From Hormiphora californensis (taxonomy: Eukaryota; Ctenophora; Tentaculata; Cydippida; Pleurobrachiidae), in contig CM035358.1 in NCBI GenBank assembly GCA_020137815.1, positions 7,360,733 through 7,424,732 of the forward strand: a stretch of 64,000 nt of DNA, read 5' to 3'. Made by a program: the position numbers and the translations under genes. A model generated the notes under the pieces. It saw only the letters and a list, made by a program, of their open reading frames with translations, did no database searches and was not told where the DNA came from. Below, piece by piece: positions 1 through 63,612 of this stretch. Positions within the stretch are counted from its first letter, which is position 1. Each line of letters opens with the position of its first letter.

Positions 1-540
1 GGGCCAAGGGCTCTCTCTCCCCAGGATTTCACCGCTCCCCCCTCTCTCCCCCCGGCTTCCCGACCCTCCCCCCCCAGTTTTCTACCGCCCCCCCCCCCAT
101 TTTTTTCACCTGACCCTCCCCCTCCCGGATTTCTATCTCGATCCCTCTCCCCCCCCAGTTTTCTACCTGCTCCCCCCCCCTTTTTCTCTCCCCCCCCTAC
201 ACCGACTCTCCCCCTCCCCAATTTCATCTCTACCCCCCCCCCCCCCGGTTTTTCACCTGACCCCTCACCCCCCCAATTTCATCTCTGCTCCCTCTCCCCC
301 CCCGGTTTTCTTTTCCTGACCCCCTCCCCCCCCCCCCAATTTCATCCGCCCCCCCCCCCCGGGGGTTTCACCGCCCCCCCCCCCTCCCTCTCTCTCTCCC
401 CTCTTTCCCTCTCTCCCCTCCCGTTTTTTCTTTCTCGCTCCCCTCTCCTCTCTCTCTCCCCAGTATTTCTATCTCTGCTCCCTCTCTTCTCTCTCCCCAG
501 TATTTCTATCTCTGGTCCCTCTCTCTCCCCCGGTATTTCC
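1..540. repeat. C/T-rich degenerate low-complexity block
   Basis: Runs of C separated by short T-rich words (such as ATTTCTATCTCTGCTCCCTC and TTTTTCACCTGACCC) recur roughly every 40-60 bp. It looks like a decayed minisatellite built on a pyrimidine-rich unit. No coding frame or RNA gene is supported. The long homopolymers make base-level accuracy doubtful. Confidence 0.7.
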
Positions 541-1484
541 CTATCCTATCGAGTTTCAAAATGTAGTTGTAATCGGGCTGAAAATCAATTCAAGTCTCCC
601 AGCCGCTCTATTCAATCCTTCTCACTTTTTTGTTGTTGCGAGAGCTCCACGATCGAACCGGCTCTAACCAAGCACTCCCAAACTTGTTTGAGAAGTTTGA
701 GTCTTTATTTAATCAAAATGCAATGTGCTGAGTTACCTACTTCACTCAGTATGTTATGTAATATTAGTATAATGAAAGCTGTCCATTGTGTCAAGGTCTG
801 CGGGGAGGGGGAAAATGGGGGGGGAGGGAAGAAGGAAGAGGGAGGGCGCAACCCCTTTCCGCTCTCTCTCCTTTTTTTTTTGGGCTTTTTTTTTTGTTCT
901 TTTTTTTTTCCCTTTTTATTTTTCCGGGGTTTTCCTTTTTTTCCCTTTTTTTTCCTTTCTACCCCCTATTTGTTTTCCTAAACCCCGTGGGTTTAAAAAA
1001 CCTAAATTTAAGTAACTCTGCATAGAGTTCCAAAATTATTCTTAAATTGCTTCACCAAACTTCGAATCACTTCTATTTCCACTGGGGTGTGATCTCCCCA
1101 ACCAGACGCCGCGTCAGGGACCTGTTTCGGACTTGGGCTTCGTGGGTCGCGTTTTTTTGAAAACCCTGACATCGTTTTTCTGCTCGCCATTAGAAACGTT
1201 GTTTTTGAACGTAAACCCCCTCTTTTCCCCCCCTCTTTTAAGTGTTTGATTAAGAAGGACCCGCACACCCCCAACCACTTAACCACCCCTCTCCCCACTT
1301 GTATTCACAAAAATGCTGCAAGATTTTATGCGAGTGCGGATCATGATGATAAAACCACCCGGGTCCCCCCCCACCACGATACACGACCACCCTCCACCCA
1401 GCCCCCAACCAGTAGATGGGTGTTTCACCTTTCTGGCTTTTCGGCGGTGGGTCGACTAGACCGAAAATCGGCTGAAAAGGGGCG
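541..1484. other. No gene seen; low-complexity G- and T-rich stretch
   Basis: Positions 541-780 look like ordinary unique sequence. Positions 800-1010 are G-rich and then T-rich homopolymer-laden sequence. The short open frames here are driven by composition (Phe/Pro/Gly runs). Nothing else could be supported. Confidence 0.5.
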
Positions 1485-2177
1485 ATGTTTTTAAAAATTC
1501 CCCCCGGGGGGTTGGACCTGAATGGGGGCCCTGTATTTGTGGACGATACACTGGATAGGAGGGTGAAATCAACCCCTGTAAACCACACCAGGACATCCCC
1601 CTGTAACATCCGGAATGTTCTGAGGTCCTCAACTGTCCTTTTGTTCGGGGAAAGGGGAAAGACTTTGAGATCCAACTTTCCCGGTGTGACTCCAGTCCCC
1701 CCCACATCTGGTGGTCCCAGGAAATCTCCCTCAATCTTTGTAGAGTTTGTTGATGACATCACTAAGTTGAGTGTTGCGGGGAAGAGTTGCGAGGAGGCCG
1801 CGTTCCTCCCCTCCTCAACAGATGACACAACTGATAACTATCTCCGGGCACAACATCTCCATGGCAATCCCCCCGCGAGTTCATTCTCTGAATTTTTTAA
1901 AGGTGATTGCCGTCTGCCCCCGGGTTTTCCTATTTACAAGTGGGGAAATGATGATGAGGGAGCGTCCTCTGTGCAGTTGAGGGAACTGGAACAATTCTTT
2001 ACACCTGTAGACCCGGGTCCTGAGAACGATGGTTTCTTTAAAAGGGGTTGCCCGCCCGTCAGAAAAAACCCCCCCCGATTGGAATTTAAACCCCCCTCTC
2101 CCCAAAAGGAATGCCCTTCTCCAACGCTACCCGCCAATCCGGGACCATTTGCCCGACCAATCCTCCCTTATCCCTGA
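1485..2177 (+). other. Unrecognised 230-codon open frame, coding status doubtful
   Basis: An open frame of 230 codons begins with MFLKIPPGGLDLNG and holds a mixed-composition middle part (around FVEFVDDITKLSVAGKSCEE) that looks more protein-like than its neighbours. The last third becomes Pro/Lys-rich and merges into the C-rich repeat. A 192-codon open frame lies on the opposite strand (1250-1828), which lowers the weight of either. I recognise no family. It may be a fragment of a retroelement structural gene or chance. Confidence 0.15.
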
Positions 2178-4700
2178 CCAAATCCCAAGGTAGCAGCCCC
2201 TAAACCAAACCGGTTTAACAAAACTAATTCATACCGGCAAACACCAGACCAAACCCAGCCCCTCTCCTAACCCTGAGCCAATCCCCCCACCCCGATAGTG
2301 AGCTCTGCTCAAAATACCGATAAAACACGGGGACGAAAAAACCCCGGAACCGGGAACCGATCCCGGGAACCAGAACCAAACCGGACCAAAAACCGACCAG
2401 AACAAAACCCAAAAATACTAAGAACCGTACCGACTGATTGGGTTAACTGCTTCGACCCCCCCGATAAACCGACCCCGGAACCAATCCAATCCTACCCAAA
2501 CCCGACCAAACCCCCCGAAAACCGGGAACGGGATAACGCTAAACAAAGCTAAAACCCCGAAAGGCTACCCCTACAAACAAACCCCCTGAACCCCAAAACC
2601 TAAAACCGGGCCCCGGGAACCGTCCCCAAGGAACCATTAATCTACTCCCCCTGAACCCCAAAAACTCCAAACCCCGGGACCAAACCAATCCTAACCTGAA
2701 CCAATTCCTAACCTGACCAAATCCGAATTATCGAAACAATTCATACCGGCTACCCACCAAAAACCGGAGCCATTCCCAACCCCGGGAGCACGCCCCCAAA
2801 ACACAACCAGAGGGAAAAGCTCTGTCACAATCCCAACATTCCAAGCCCTCCAGACCCGGGAACCATCCCCCCCGGGCCGGCCCATTTCCCGGCCGGACCC
2901 TCCCTACTGAAATGAGCTGGGGCCCGTACATACAACACCAAACCAAAAGGGAACCCGGGGATCCAAACCCCACCAAAGGGCACCTATCCGACCTCTCACA
3001 ATGGGTTCTTCCCTGACTCGACCCCAATAAGGAAACCCGGGAGGTTCTACTCCTAAACCCACCAGATTCCGAACCGACCCCGGAAACTGTGGTAACAGAA
3101 GAACAAACAACCAGGGAGCTGCCTGTGACCCCTCCGCCCTCTCCAACGACCCCTGAACCAGCCCCTGTGACCCCTGAACCGGCCCAAACGACCCCTGAAC
3201 CGGGGCCCCCACAAAAATGACGTAACCCCCCCTGATTTGTCCCGCAAGCTATTGGCCCAACTCCAACTCCTCCACCAACCCCCAGAAGGTACACCCAAAC
3301 CACAACCTGGAACCCCCGAACCAGCACCAACAACACCCGAACCAGAATCTGAACCCGTTTCCCCGGGCCCCCGCCCAAAAAACCCACCCGTTCCTGAAAC
3401 CACAAACCCCCGACCCCCAAACCATCCTGAAGTACCGGACCCTGAAGTACCCGGCCCTGAAGCACCCGACCCTGAAGTACCGGAAGGAATTTTTAAACTG
3501 GTCCCGGGAAACCCCCACCTTCAAGAACCCCTTACTCCTAACCTTTAACACCCCCAACACCCAAAGAAAGATCACCCAAAACCCCGATTAACAAATACCC
3601 CCCACCCCCTCCCCCCCCCCCCGGACAGAAAAAGAGGGGGGAGGCTGATACAAACGGGGGTATTGTTGGAAGCATTTTTGAGCAAAAGTCCAGACTGAGA
3701 CCTCTTCATCGAAGCACGAAATCACTCCCAACCCCTCCCCCACCCAAAATCCCAAAACCCCCCCCCTACAAACCCCACCCCCCTCCCCTTACCACATCCC
3801 CTGGCCCTCCTGTTCCTATGGCCAAACCCGGGAAACCCTGGATCGAGATCGCTTAAGCTCTTGAGGCCCCCTGAACCTGGGACTACCCCCCGAAAACCGG
3901 TAATCAACACCCGCCCTGAACCCGGCCCCCCCAACCCGGGGAAAACTCGGACACCCCAACCTACCCCCCCTCCTAACCCTGGGAAACCCCGAACCCCAAA
4001 CCCGGACCCCACCCCCGAAACCTTTCGGAAACCCCCCGCCAAACCCCCCCTCCTAACCCCGTTCTTTTCCCAACCCCAAACCCGGGACTCCCCAACCTGA
4101 AAAACCTTTTAGGGAAACCCCCACCCCCCCCCCTCTCCAATCAAAAAACTCCTAACCCCCCCCCTGAACCGACCACCCCCAGTGGGAAATGGGTTAATTT
4201 AAGGGAAACCAAACCAAATCCTGAGCCTCAACCCAACCCCCGATCCCGGGGTCCCGGCCACTCCGGAACCGGAGGCTGTCCATTACCAACCCCCCACCCT
4301 GACCCCCCTCCCGGGACTCCCCCGAGCCTTATCCTAGCCGGGACTCCCCAACCAAATCGAAACACCCGTCAGAACCCCAGAACCCGCCCCCTTTTTTCCG
4401 GAACCTGTAAAACCCCCTAACCCAACCCCCCCCTGCATCCGCAACCCCGAACCCCGGTTGAACACTTTTCCCGGGAAACCCCAGCCCCAGGGCCCCTCCC
4501 CCCCCCGGGGCACACCCGATCCATAAAACCCAACCCCCCACCACGTACCCCCACTCCACTCCCTCCCCCTCACCTCCCCCAAACCCTAACACTTTTTCCC
4601 CACTCCCCCCCATCCCCCTCACCTACCCTAACCCCCAACACCCCCCCCCCCACCTTCGGACCCCCATCCCCCCCCCCCACCTTAAAGATCCCCGATCTGG
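2178..4700. repeat. C/A-rich imperfect tandem repeats (CCTGAACC / CCCGGAACC words)
   Basis: The plus strand is dominated by short words such as CCTGAACC, CCCGGAACC and GACCCTGAAGTACC, repeated at irregular spacing. Clearest runs are 3120-3205 and 3425-3485, where translation gives Pro-Glu-rich repeats. Between 3600 and 3690 a purine-rich tract is followed by TATTGTTGGAAGCA, which faintly resembles the junction of a polypurine tract with an LTR, but no matching second LTR was seen. Best read as decayed low-complexity repeat. Confidence 0.6.
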
Positions 4701-6189
4701 GCCGGGTTTTCCCCCTTATCGGCAACTTGGAAAATCCCCACAAGATTAAGATAAATTTTTAGGATGATCGGGTTTTCACTGGTATTATGAAGCTTTTTAG
4801 GGTTCTACAAACCGGATTTCAATGATGCGACATGGGTATTGCCCTACCCCCCCCCCCCCCCTAACAGACCCCCGGGCGGGGGGACAGAGGGCTGCAAATT
4901 TTTAACGGTCCTGTGAGATGACTTATTGGCCTTCGCGGGGATTCTTTCTAGGGGTAGCAAGATCACTATTTTAACTGTGAATATTTTTTGATAGTCTGGG
5001 TATTTAATTTCTAGAAAGTAGGATTAGATGATTAGAGGATGATTAGAGGATGATTAGAGGATGTTTCTTGGTGTTATACTGTTATGTAGAAAGATGATCG
5101 AAAGATGGGACTGGTTTAGAAAGTAGGAGAAATTGGAGTCCGAACCCAGATATGTGATGAAATATGGGTAGAATATAAAACTGGTTTGAGTTTCTTATGT
5201 TAATTAAATATAATTATGTATCTTCGGCTGAATGGACGACATTTAGATTTTTGCTGATATCATAATGATATGACTTTCTGTATTATGCATACAGAGCTGT
5301 GTGATGTGTATTTCTGAGGGCTTTCTTTTAATAGTTTTATTTAATAAATGCTTTGTTAACTTTCTTTTGAAACGTGTTAAATTAGTGTGTTGTACAAAAC
5401 ATGTGCGTACAAAAAGTATAAAATAATCACAACAGGTTGGGTATCCCTCACACAACCCAGCTGGGCTCCCACCAGCCCTTACCACAGTAGGGTGCTGGGT
5501 GCAGTAGCTCCCACCAGCCCTTACCGCCAAAAGTCAAAACTGCCCTTATATTAATTTGCAGCAGCAAATGATCGGAAGAGTTTGTAATACCATGATTCCC
5601 TGCACAGTCAAAGTTCGATACATCTCGTTGTACTTACAACAATTCCGTTGTTGCCATGGTTACCATCATCCCATTGCCATGGTTACCATCATTCCGTTGG
5701 TTACCTGGTGCGTGGTTACCAATCATGCGGTTACAGCCATCTCGTGATCAGGGACATAACCTGGGGGTGGTTATATAATCAATAAACCCGGGGGTCGGGT
5801 GATTCACTACAAGTAACAGCTGTGGTGGATAGTTATAAAATCAAATTTTACATTTTAATGTCAACGCAGACAACTTAATATCCCCAGATGTTATCTTATC
5901 TGATAGTTTATATGAGAGATAAATGTCAAGATAACCGGCCTCATGACGCACAAACAACAACATGTGACACTGTGACGTAATAGTTTGTTAATCCCTCCCA
6001 ACCAACTACTACTAGTTGGTTGGTAAATAGTTTACTAAATGATTAAGTTGTTACGATGTTATGGGTCAGCAAACTATTTGTCAGCGTGATGCCTCACAAA
6101 TTCAACTGAGAGGCATCACAATTCAATGTCCCTTTCTTGCGAGCAGTCAACCAACAAAATTAGAAATAAAAAGATCGGGGAAATTGCTA
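4701..6189. other. Mostly unique sequence downstream of the transporter last exon
   Basis: No gene is seen. Small features: a 12-bp GATTAGAGGATG repeat (5029-5060), a duplicated CTCCCACCAGCCCTTACC word (5467-5526), and a cluster of GTTGCCATGG/GGTTACC words (5645-5735). On the minus strand this DNA follows the stop codon of the SLC18B1-like gene, so it should contain its 3' UTR. Confidence 0.5.
5650..5663. promoter_or_regulatory. X-box-like (RFX-type) motif
   Basis: GTTGCCATGGTTAC matches the imperfect palindrome bound by RFX factors (GTTNCCATGGNAAC) except at one half-site position. Further GGTTACC half-sites follow within 80 bp. Function is inferred from motif only. Confidence 0.3.
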
Positions 6190-56065
<49,876 letters not shown>

Positions 56066-57721
56066 ATTGAACGAGATATGCTTGGGAGGGGGATGGGGTT
56101 AGAGATATGCAGTAGCTTGGGGGGGGGGGGGATTGGGTTATAGGCTCTTGTTTTGCTTGTTAGGTTATGTTGTAATGAATTATTATCTCGGCAGGAGATC
56201 AGACTGTTACAACATTATATACTGTGTTGAGAGGTCGAGCGAGAACCTATATTTGTATATTTTGTAAGAGCTAGCGAGGTGCTTTGTAGTTTGACTCAAG
56301 GACCATCAGTGACTACAGTAAATAAAAAACATCTTAAATCAAGCGACGGATCTAGTTGTACATAATATAACTATCTGAGCAAGAAGTTATTTGGTTTCAA
56401 TATGCTGAGGCCTAACTCAGGCCTCCTGAGTCTCTGCAGGCAAGCTTTTACCGCTTCAACTCAGGATCTGTGCAAGTAGTAGGTAAGTAGTCAAACCACA
56501 ATTTAACATTTTTCAATTCTCAGACGAATAGTTATACGATTGAAACAGCATTCCAAGCAATCCTTTCCAAGCCACAGCAGTATAGTAGCAGTCTGCAAAC
56601 TCACGTGCTACAACTCCATGCCGAGAGTCGGCGGCAAATACGTTATTTCTATTGTTTATTTAGCAGTTACATTCGCACTAAGAGCTGCACTAAGAGGCAT
56701 ATATGAGGAGTGGTTGCCTACAGTAAATGCACATACGGAGAAACTGCATATATGAAATAGATGTGAGAAAAGAGAGAAATGTGAGAATGAAGCTAGAGAA
56801 GATCTTGTTCCTATAGAAAAAAACAAAGGGGATATAGTCTTGGGAGACTTGATTTGTTGCATAAAGACTAAAATATCTAAAGCAAACAGCGTGATTTGCC
56901 ATCATCTCAAATCATGTTCCTTCATGGTTACATGAACAATCAACAAAGGAATTCAGTCGGAATTCAGTTTCAAAATGCAAGAAGAGGATGGCATCACCAA
57001 GAATAAACACGGAATCTGATCTGACACCGAGACGCGTGTTATCCATTCATAACGGAAAAAAGTGATATCTCTCGTCCATATTCCATGCGATAGCAACTGA
57101 TCGACTGCACATAAACTGATTAGAACCATGGGGATGAAATTACTATAACTCAACAAGAGAACCAACAAGATCATTTGTCCACTGAAATTAATATACATGA
57201 ACAATGAACATTCCAACAGAAATTAGCGTCCATGAAACCCACAAAAATACAACACTTATTATTTAGCCCTGCACGATTTTGATTTGCTCAGTTCAAGCTG
57301 ACTGAGCTTTGCAGGGAGCCGATTTACAGACTCACTCCCAGAGGACTGTATGCCATATGCAGATGGTACGAGAACGAACTAGAGTAGTGGCTGCAAATGA
57401 GAATGATAAAACGTCTGGTCCCGGCGGAAAGTCTGAACGAAAGAGAAGCTGCTAATTACAACATGGTCCCCAATTTCGAGATTATATGTGTTATATATGG
57501 GAAGCTCCTGCTGACCTGCTGATAACGCATATCATACAATCTAGGGTTCTGAACCACCGAATAATATGTGCCAAATTTTAACATTTAATTTTATCATATA
57601 CCACCGAAGTGTTTCTTTTAAGGCGCACGAATGATACGATAAAGCAGCTGTACGCGAGAATAAATAACTGTTAGGTTGGACTTCCGGACAACTGATTTTG
57701 TTATCAATAAGATGAGGGGAT

Positions 57722-57796
<75 letters not shown>

Positions 57797-60036
57797 ACAG
57801 TAAGAGGACCTTAGCTCATCCGAGCTAGGTGGCACACTGGATTTTCTCCAAACCAATTTTATACACACCGTGGATTTGATTCAATTTGAACCGAACCCTC
57901 TCAATGAAATGCAACCTGAGACCATGTGCAATGAATATTGAGTGCACTCCTGAATTCGGATTCCGATAAAATGGAAATTAATTTTTGTGAACCCTCACGT
58001 AATTCTCAAAGACCAATTGTAAACCACACAATTATAGGCCATAGGTCCTGGATACAGATATTATGGGTTTATGAAACATGGAATCTGGATCCCGTATATG
58101 TCCAGGATCGGATACCAAACTACCAAGATGGAATCAATAGCTTGTTTAGTCCTGAATGTCCTTATGGATGCGTTTTATTAGCGAATTGGGGTGCACATTG
58201 GATATAGTGAAATAGAGATGGCTTTTATTTGAACATTTCGTGATCTCAGCTCAGATCAATTCTTCTCTAGAATATTCATTTGATTCAGATCACTAAACAA
58301 ATTGAAGTCTTCTAGAGAAGGATTGAATAGTATTGTGATTCTTGGCACTGAGCTGAGCACTAGCTACCGCGACCCGTGAGAACCAGACGACTCAAAAGTA
58401 TTTTAACTCGAGTAAAGGGGTTACTTTGTGCGTGCTCCCCTCCCCATACGTTCTAGTGAGTTGAATAGTCGAGATCGTGGAATGCTCACTCACCCGCCAA
58501 GCATGTGGTTAAATCTTGTCTGGTTTGTCAAGACTCAGTACTCACGAATATACTGCAGCTCTTAAAATATGCATTTGACCCCATTCCCACTCTGTGACTG
58601 CTACCTCAGGAATGCAGCAGCTCGGCGGGTGAGTCTTGGTTACCATAGCAACTGGTGGTTGTTTCTGATGCTGATGGTGACTCCTTCTTGATCACAGCAG
58701 AGAGTTAAATGGTTAACTAGCCGCGGTGGTTGCTCAGCGGTGGATCTGCCGCGGAGAGATCACGCTTATAATACTTTATAAAGCTTTCGTAATATCTGCT
58801 TATGTTTTCACTTCTGTTATCTGCAGCTGCGTTTTAAATATTTGCGTCTGCGTTTACTTTGTTTGCTATATCGCTTATACATATTATAAATCGTGATATA
58901 TGGTTTACGAAGACCATTCATGTCTTATACGCAGTGCTTCTAAATAGCATTGAGGCATGTGAACAGGAGGCCGGTAAGATACCATTCCCTGTAAACGTTG
59001 TTGAGGTACTCAAAAAATGTAATCGGGGTATTAGAGCACACTGCAGTAGTTTGTAGTTTGGTTACGATCAAGTCATCCATTTATGAGCAAGGAAGACTCC
59101 CATGATGACGCTGCAGGCCACCAACTCATTTCCCGAGTTCCCCCCACAGTTCCATGCCTTCACTTGATATACTATCGCCCCCTGTCATTTCTCTCCCCCA
59201 TTTTGACAGTAGTACTGATGAAGAAGAAGCGAGATGAGGTCGTGACGTCACACTTCACTACTTTTTATCTACAACTTCCTCTCTCTGATCTACAACTTCC
59301 TCTCTCTGATCTACAACTCGCTCTCTCTGATCTACAAATCGCTCTCTCTGAAACTCCCGCGTAGCTCTGATATACCACTAGCTCACTCCGTAGTCCGTCT
59401 TGGGGCATGTCGTAATTCAGGTTGAGAGTCTTAATTAAAATTTGAACCAGGTTATGACTAGAAAAGTATTTTTTCTGATAGTTCAAGGTGGGTCTTTAGC
59501 TGTCCTGTAGGTGGGTCTTTAGCTGTCCTGTGTAGGTCCCTTCCTATTATTATAATCGCTTCTTCTATTCCTTCCTTCCTTCCAATAATTTGGAATTGGA
59601 CCTTGTGGACACAATGGGACCTCGTGGACGTTTTGTCAGCTGCGACCACCACGAAGTTCTCCTTTATAAAAAGAAATTGCGTGAAGACATTTTCACTTTG
59701 AAATAACTTAGTCTATACTGCCATGTGATAGAACCCTTTCTTTTTCGTAAGTTGTTGAATTTCGTGTTGGAATGGAAGCTACAACTCCTTTTTTTTCCGG
59801 CAGAACACTATACCCTTGATTCTGTTCTAGGAGCAAGCAATTGTTTTGGGATTTTGTGTCTTGAAAGGATAATGTGTAATTGTCTTGACTGATGAACTCT
59901 ACCTTATCTAACTTTCTCTCCGCCTCCCTCCCCCTCTCTCACCCTCTCTCTCTCTCTATCTTTCTCCCTATCTCTTATATCTTTCTCCCCCTCTCTCACC
60001 CTCTCTTATCTGTCTCCCTATCTCTCTATCTCTCTA

Positions 60037-60067
<31 letters not shown>

Positions 60068-60145
60068 TTCTCTCTCTCTCTATCTCTCTATCTTTTATAT
60101 ATCTCTCTCGAGAGATCTCTCTCTCTCACCCTCTCTATCTCCCTA

Positions 60146-60177
<32 letters not shown>

Positions 60178-60600
60178 CCTTTCTCTCGGTGTTCAATTAA
60201 CCTGTCAACAATACAATGACATAATACTCCACGAAATGAGCTTCTTCTGAAACCAATTGCTCCCTCCTCCCCCCTCCCTCGCTCCCTCCTCCCCCTCCCT
60301 TGCTCCCTCCTCCCCCTCCCTTGTTCCCTCCTCCCCTCCCTTGCTCCCTCCTCCCCCTCCCTCCTCCCCTCCCTCCCTCCCTCCCAGCGGCATACATGTG
60401 TTGCAACGCAGAGTGGTTATCTTCCGATTATTGAGTGGTTATCACCGGAATGTGTTACTCCTCCTCTGCCAGGAGGGTGATTATCTGATAATAGTCAATT
60501 CAGCCGCGAGAATTCTTGATTTCTTATCTCAGTATATAGACTTGAGCAGAGAGACCTTTAACTAGAAACCCGCTATCCCACCATCGGAGCAGCAGCAGCT
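56066..60600. other. Intergenic region, no gene
   Basis: Includes a (GA)n tract (57727-57793), an X-box-like GTTACCATAGCAAC (58639-58652), a 20-bp tandem CTCTCTGATCTACAACTTCC (59277-59355), a duplicated GGTGGGTCTTTAGCTGTCCTG (59487-59530), CT-rich tracts (59930-60190) and CTCCCTCCTCCCC repeats (60260-60380). Open frames are short or compositional. The transporter promoter should lie in the first few hundred bases. Confidence 0.5.
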
Positions 60601-60639
60601 AGTCAGCAATGAACCTTAGCGTTGCGTTACTTTTCAGAT

Positions 60640-60736
60640 ATCCCTCTCTCTATCCCTCTCTACTTCTCTCTCCATCTCTCCATGCCTCCCTCCCTCTCTC
60701 CCTATCTGACTCATTCACTCACTCAGTCTCTCTCTC

Positions 60737-60770
<34 letters not shown>

Positions 60771-60831
60771 GCTCTCTCTTTCTCTCTCTCTCTCTCCCTC
60801 CCTCTCTCCCTATCTGACTCATTCACTCACT

Positions 60832-60922
<91 letters not shown>

Positions 60923-60940
60923 TCTCTCAGCCTCTCAGAT
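60640..60940. repeat. (CT)n microsatellite with CTGACTCATTCACTCACTCA inserts
   Basis: Two copies of a unit (CT tract plus CCCTATCTGACTCATTCACT) then a long pure CT run. Confidence 0.9.
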
Positions 60941-61221
60941 GGTTAAATGTCTCACCATCAGAATATTTAACCTATATATAATCTTCAACCTTCAACCACC
61001 CGCAGAGCAGTTGCATTCCGAGCCAGAATATTGCCAAGTCCCCACTGCTGCTCAGCTGAACTGCAATGATCATTGCAGTTCAAGAACACGAGGAGCAGTC
61101 GACTGACGTAGGACTGACGTATGCTAGAGTCTCGAAACTTCGAGTTGCTTTTTTATTGCTGAGTTTTGATTCTGTTAGATTATTCATGTTATATACACCC
61201 TCCGTTATATACACCCTCCGT

Positions 61222-62512
61222 GGGTGAGATTCCTTCCCACGCCCTTGAGATGCAGGCCGCGGCTAATGTCTATTTTTTTAGATAGCAATAGTGTCCTACA
61301 GACCAGGCAGGGAATCTTCAGGGGTGACCCGGCATACCCCGGGGTAAACCATGAAGCTCTTGAACTGCCTGGAGCATCTCACATACCACTCCAAGGAAAC
61401 AGAGCTGCCCTCCTTGGGTGGTGTGTTTTTCTCTCTTCCTTTCTCTAATCCGCTCATGACTCATCTCTCTCTGAATAGAGATACCCGGCCGGTATTACAC
61501 CATCTCCCCAGCCTTGTGCACTGGGCCAAAGTAGATGGCTAAATACCGGCCAAAACCCGTCCTCCAGCAAAAGTCCAGGCTGGAGGAGGTCTAATCTCAA
61601 CTGGCCCCCCTCTACCTTCTGTCCACCTAGCCTCTGGACAGGTATAAAAGGTCTAACAAGCTAGGTCATAACTGGTTAGCTACCACCGACTCTCGGCAAA
61701 ATTCCCACGCCGAGGTCGAGATAAACTCAAGGGGTGTTTCCGTAGCCCAACAGGGAGAAACTACACTAACCAGTAGCCTCGCTACTACCTACGCTTCTTC
61801 AAAAGTCCATGAGAAGCGTAGGAGATTCCCAAATGGCGATTACCCCCCAAACGATGAAGGTAACAAACCAACATCATCACTCTCTACCAACAAACAAGCC
61901 TCCACAAAAACCTGATCAACAAACAGAACAAACCACTATCCCATGCTACAAAACAAATTTCTATGAGTGACGCACATAGATACCTAACCCACTAAACATT
62001 TCACACGCCAGAGTTCCGTTAATTGGGAAGGAACCTGCCCTAACTACCCCATGAACGGCCGGACGCTGCATCTGCATCACGAACAAAAAGTGATGTTCCA
62101 TGAACCCACATGGAGTACTGATTACAAATCAGAGGTTGGCAGCGCAAAATCTACAAAGGTGCCATAGTCAATGGAGCGTCCGAATTGTCCTAGCCAAGGC
62201 CACATCTAGAGCGATCAATGCTGAGATGCCACTCACCAAGGGTCGCTGGAGATATCCGAGACTGGCACAATGTGAAAACAGTGCTGGTGCGGTCCTCTTC
62301 ATGGGACCTGTTAAGATAGTTATGGGAGACGATTCCACCCTTATCTCCAAAACCATGGACATAAGACGGAGGAAGAAAACTCTCCCGGGGGAAAGAGGAA
62401 ACTCTGGAACCTGAGCTCCGTCCTTCTCGGGCGTGAGGAACTGGCTGCCGGACGGGATAAAATCACAAGTAGAGGATTGGAAGCGGAGGCACATACAACA
62501 ACAACAACAACA
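61222..62512 (+). mobile_element. Retroposed unit with (CAA)n tail and 11-bp target duplication
   Basis: Flanked by ACACCCTCCGT (61211-61221 and 62513-62523) and ending in (CAA)n on the plus strand, the signs of target-primed reverse transcription. The interior (~1.29 kb) has a 104-codon frame (62100-62414, MNPHGVLITNQRLAAQNLQR) that I do not recognise and no RT motif. It may be a truncated or non-autonomous LINE. An extra ACACCCTCCGT at 61195 precedes the left duplication. Confidence 0.65.
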
Positions 62513-62523
62513 ACACCCTCCGT

Positions 62524-62816
62524 TATTATTTCGTTAATTTCCTTTTGAGGATATCATATCTTTGATGTCCGACTTTTGTTAAGTTGCCCTTCAAAATATT
62601 GATTGGAATATCAAATTCCATACAGTTGTATTACTTCATTGTGGGAATATTAAATTCCAATATGACGTCTTCCTTGATTGAATTTGCAATATAGTTACAG
62701 TTGTGCCTCACGTAACGGTCTCCCTTGCCTCCGGTCAGATCTCCCGGATCTCGAGATCTCCGGAGACGTCCCATGGAGATCTCCGGAGGTGCAAGGGAGG
62801 CCTAGTGGAACAATTA
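62524..62816 (+). other. Upstream region of the class A GPCR
   Basis: Contains nested GATCTCCGGAG palindromes (62741-62790). The GPCR frame is open upstream to an earlier ATG at 62703, so part of this may be coding or 5' UTR. Confidence 0.35.
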
Positions 62817-63551
62817 ATGGATACCAAACTAACCTATCTCCATCCTCTAGATATTATGACTACAAATACAGAATTGATCAGATCGGTGAACAGAGCCTAT
62901 CTCCCGTTCTCCTGCTTAGCGCTGTTTGCTTTGGTTGCCATATTTGGTAAGAACACTCAGCTGATTGTTTATATTTCATGTCGTGGCTACCCAGAATATA
63001 CTGCGTATGCGGCCACAACTAACTCACAATTGTCTGATTGAATCGATTCTCTTGATTCCTCCCCAAAATAATATTCATTCATAATTTTCAGGGAATGTCT
63101 TCGTCGTGTTATTGTTTGTGAAGCTTCGAAGGGTTGCCGGTCGTCTATCACCTCACATGTAAGTATACACACATTGTCTGATCTCGTACTAACCAACTTC
63201 TAACCAACTTGTAAACTTACAGAAGTTACACAATGAACAGGATTTTCCTTATATTTTACTTCTGAAGTCAACATGTGGGGTTAACTTGGTTTTTTACCAC
63301 ATTCCATCTCAGATTCCTGACAAACTTGGCGTTGTGTGACTTGTTCCTTGGACTAAAGCTCCCCTTTTTCTTTCTTGTTACCCTTCTCATGGGATCTTCC
63401 TGGATATTCGAGGACCAAAGTCTGAGCTGTACTTTCGGTGGAATTGCAGACTCTTTTGCCATTCGAGTTACTGTTGCTGGTACGTAATCGCTTCGCTGCA
63501 ATTCGAATATGACCGCCGGTCATTGACCGGTCTCTACAAGTGAGATATAGA

Positions 63552-63612
<61 letters not shown>

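Noticed and set aside
3237..3548. Proline-rich 103-codon frame resembling an extracellular PEVPGPE repeat protein
   Set aside because: Composition-driven; equally long frames exist on the opposite strand, and no splice or family evidence was found.
3600..3720. LTR retrotransposon border (purine tract then TGTTGGAAGCA)
   Set aside because: No second LTR, primer-binding site or pol domain was found in the neighbourhood.
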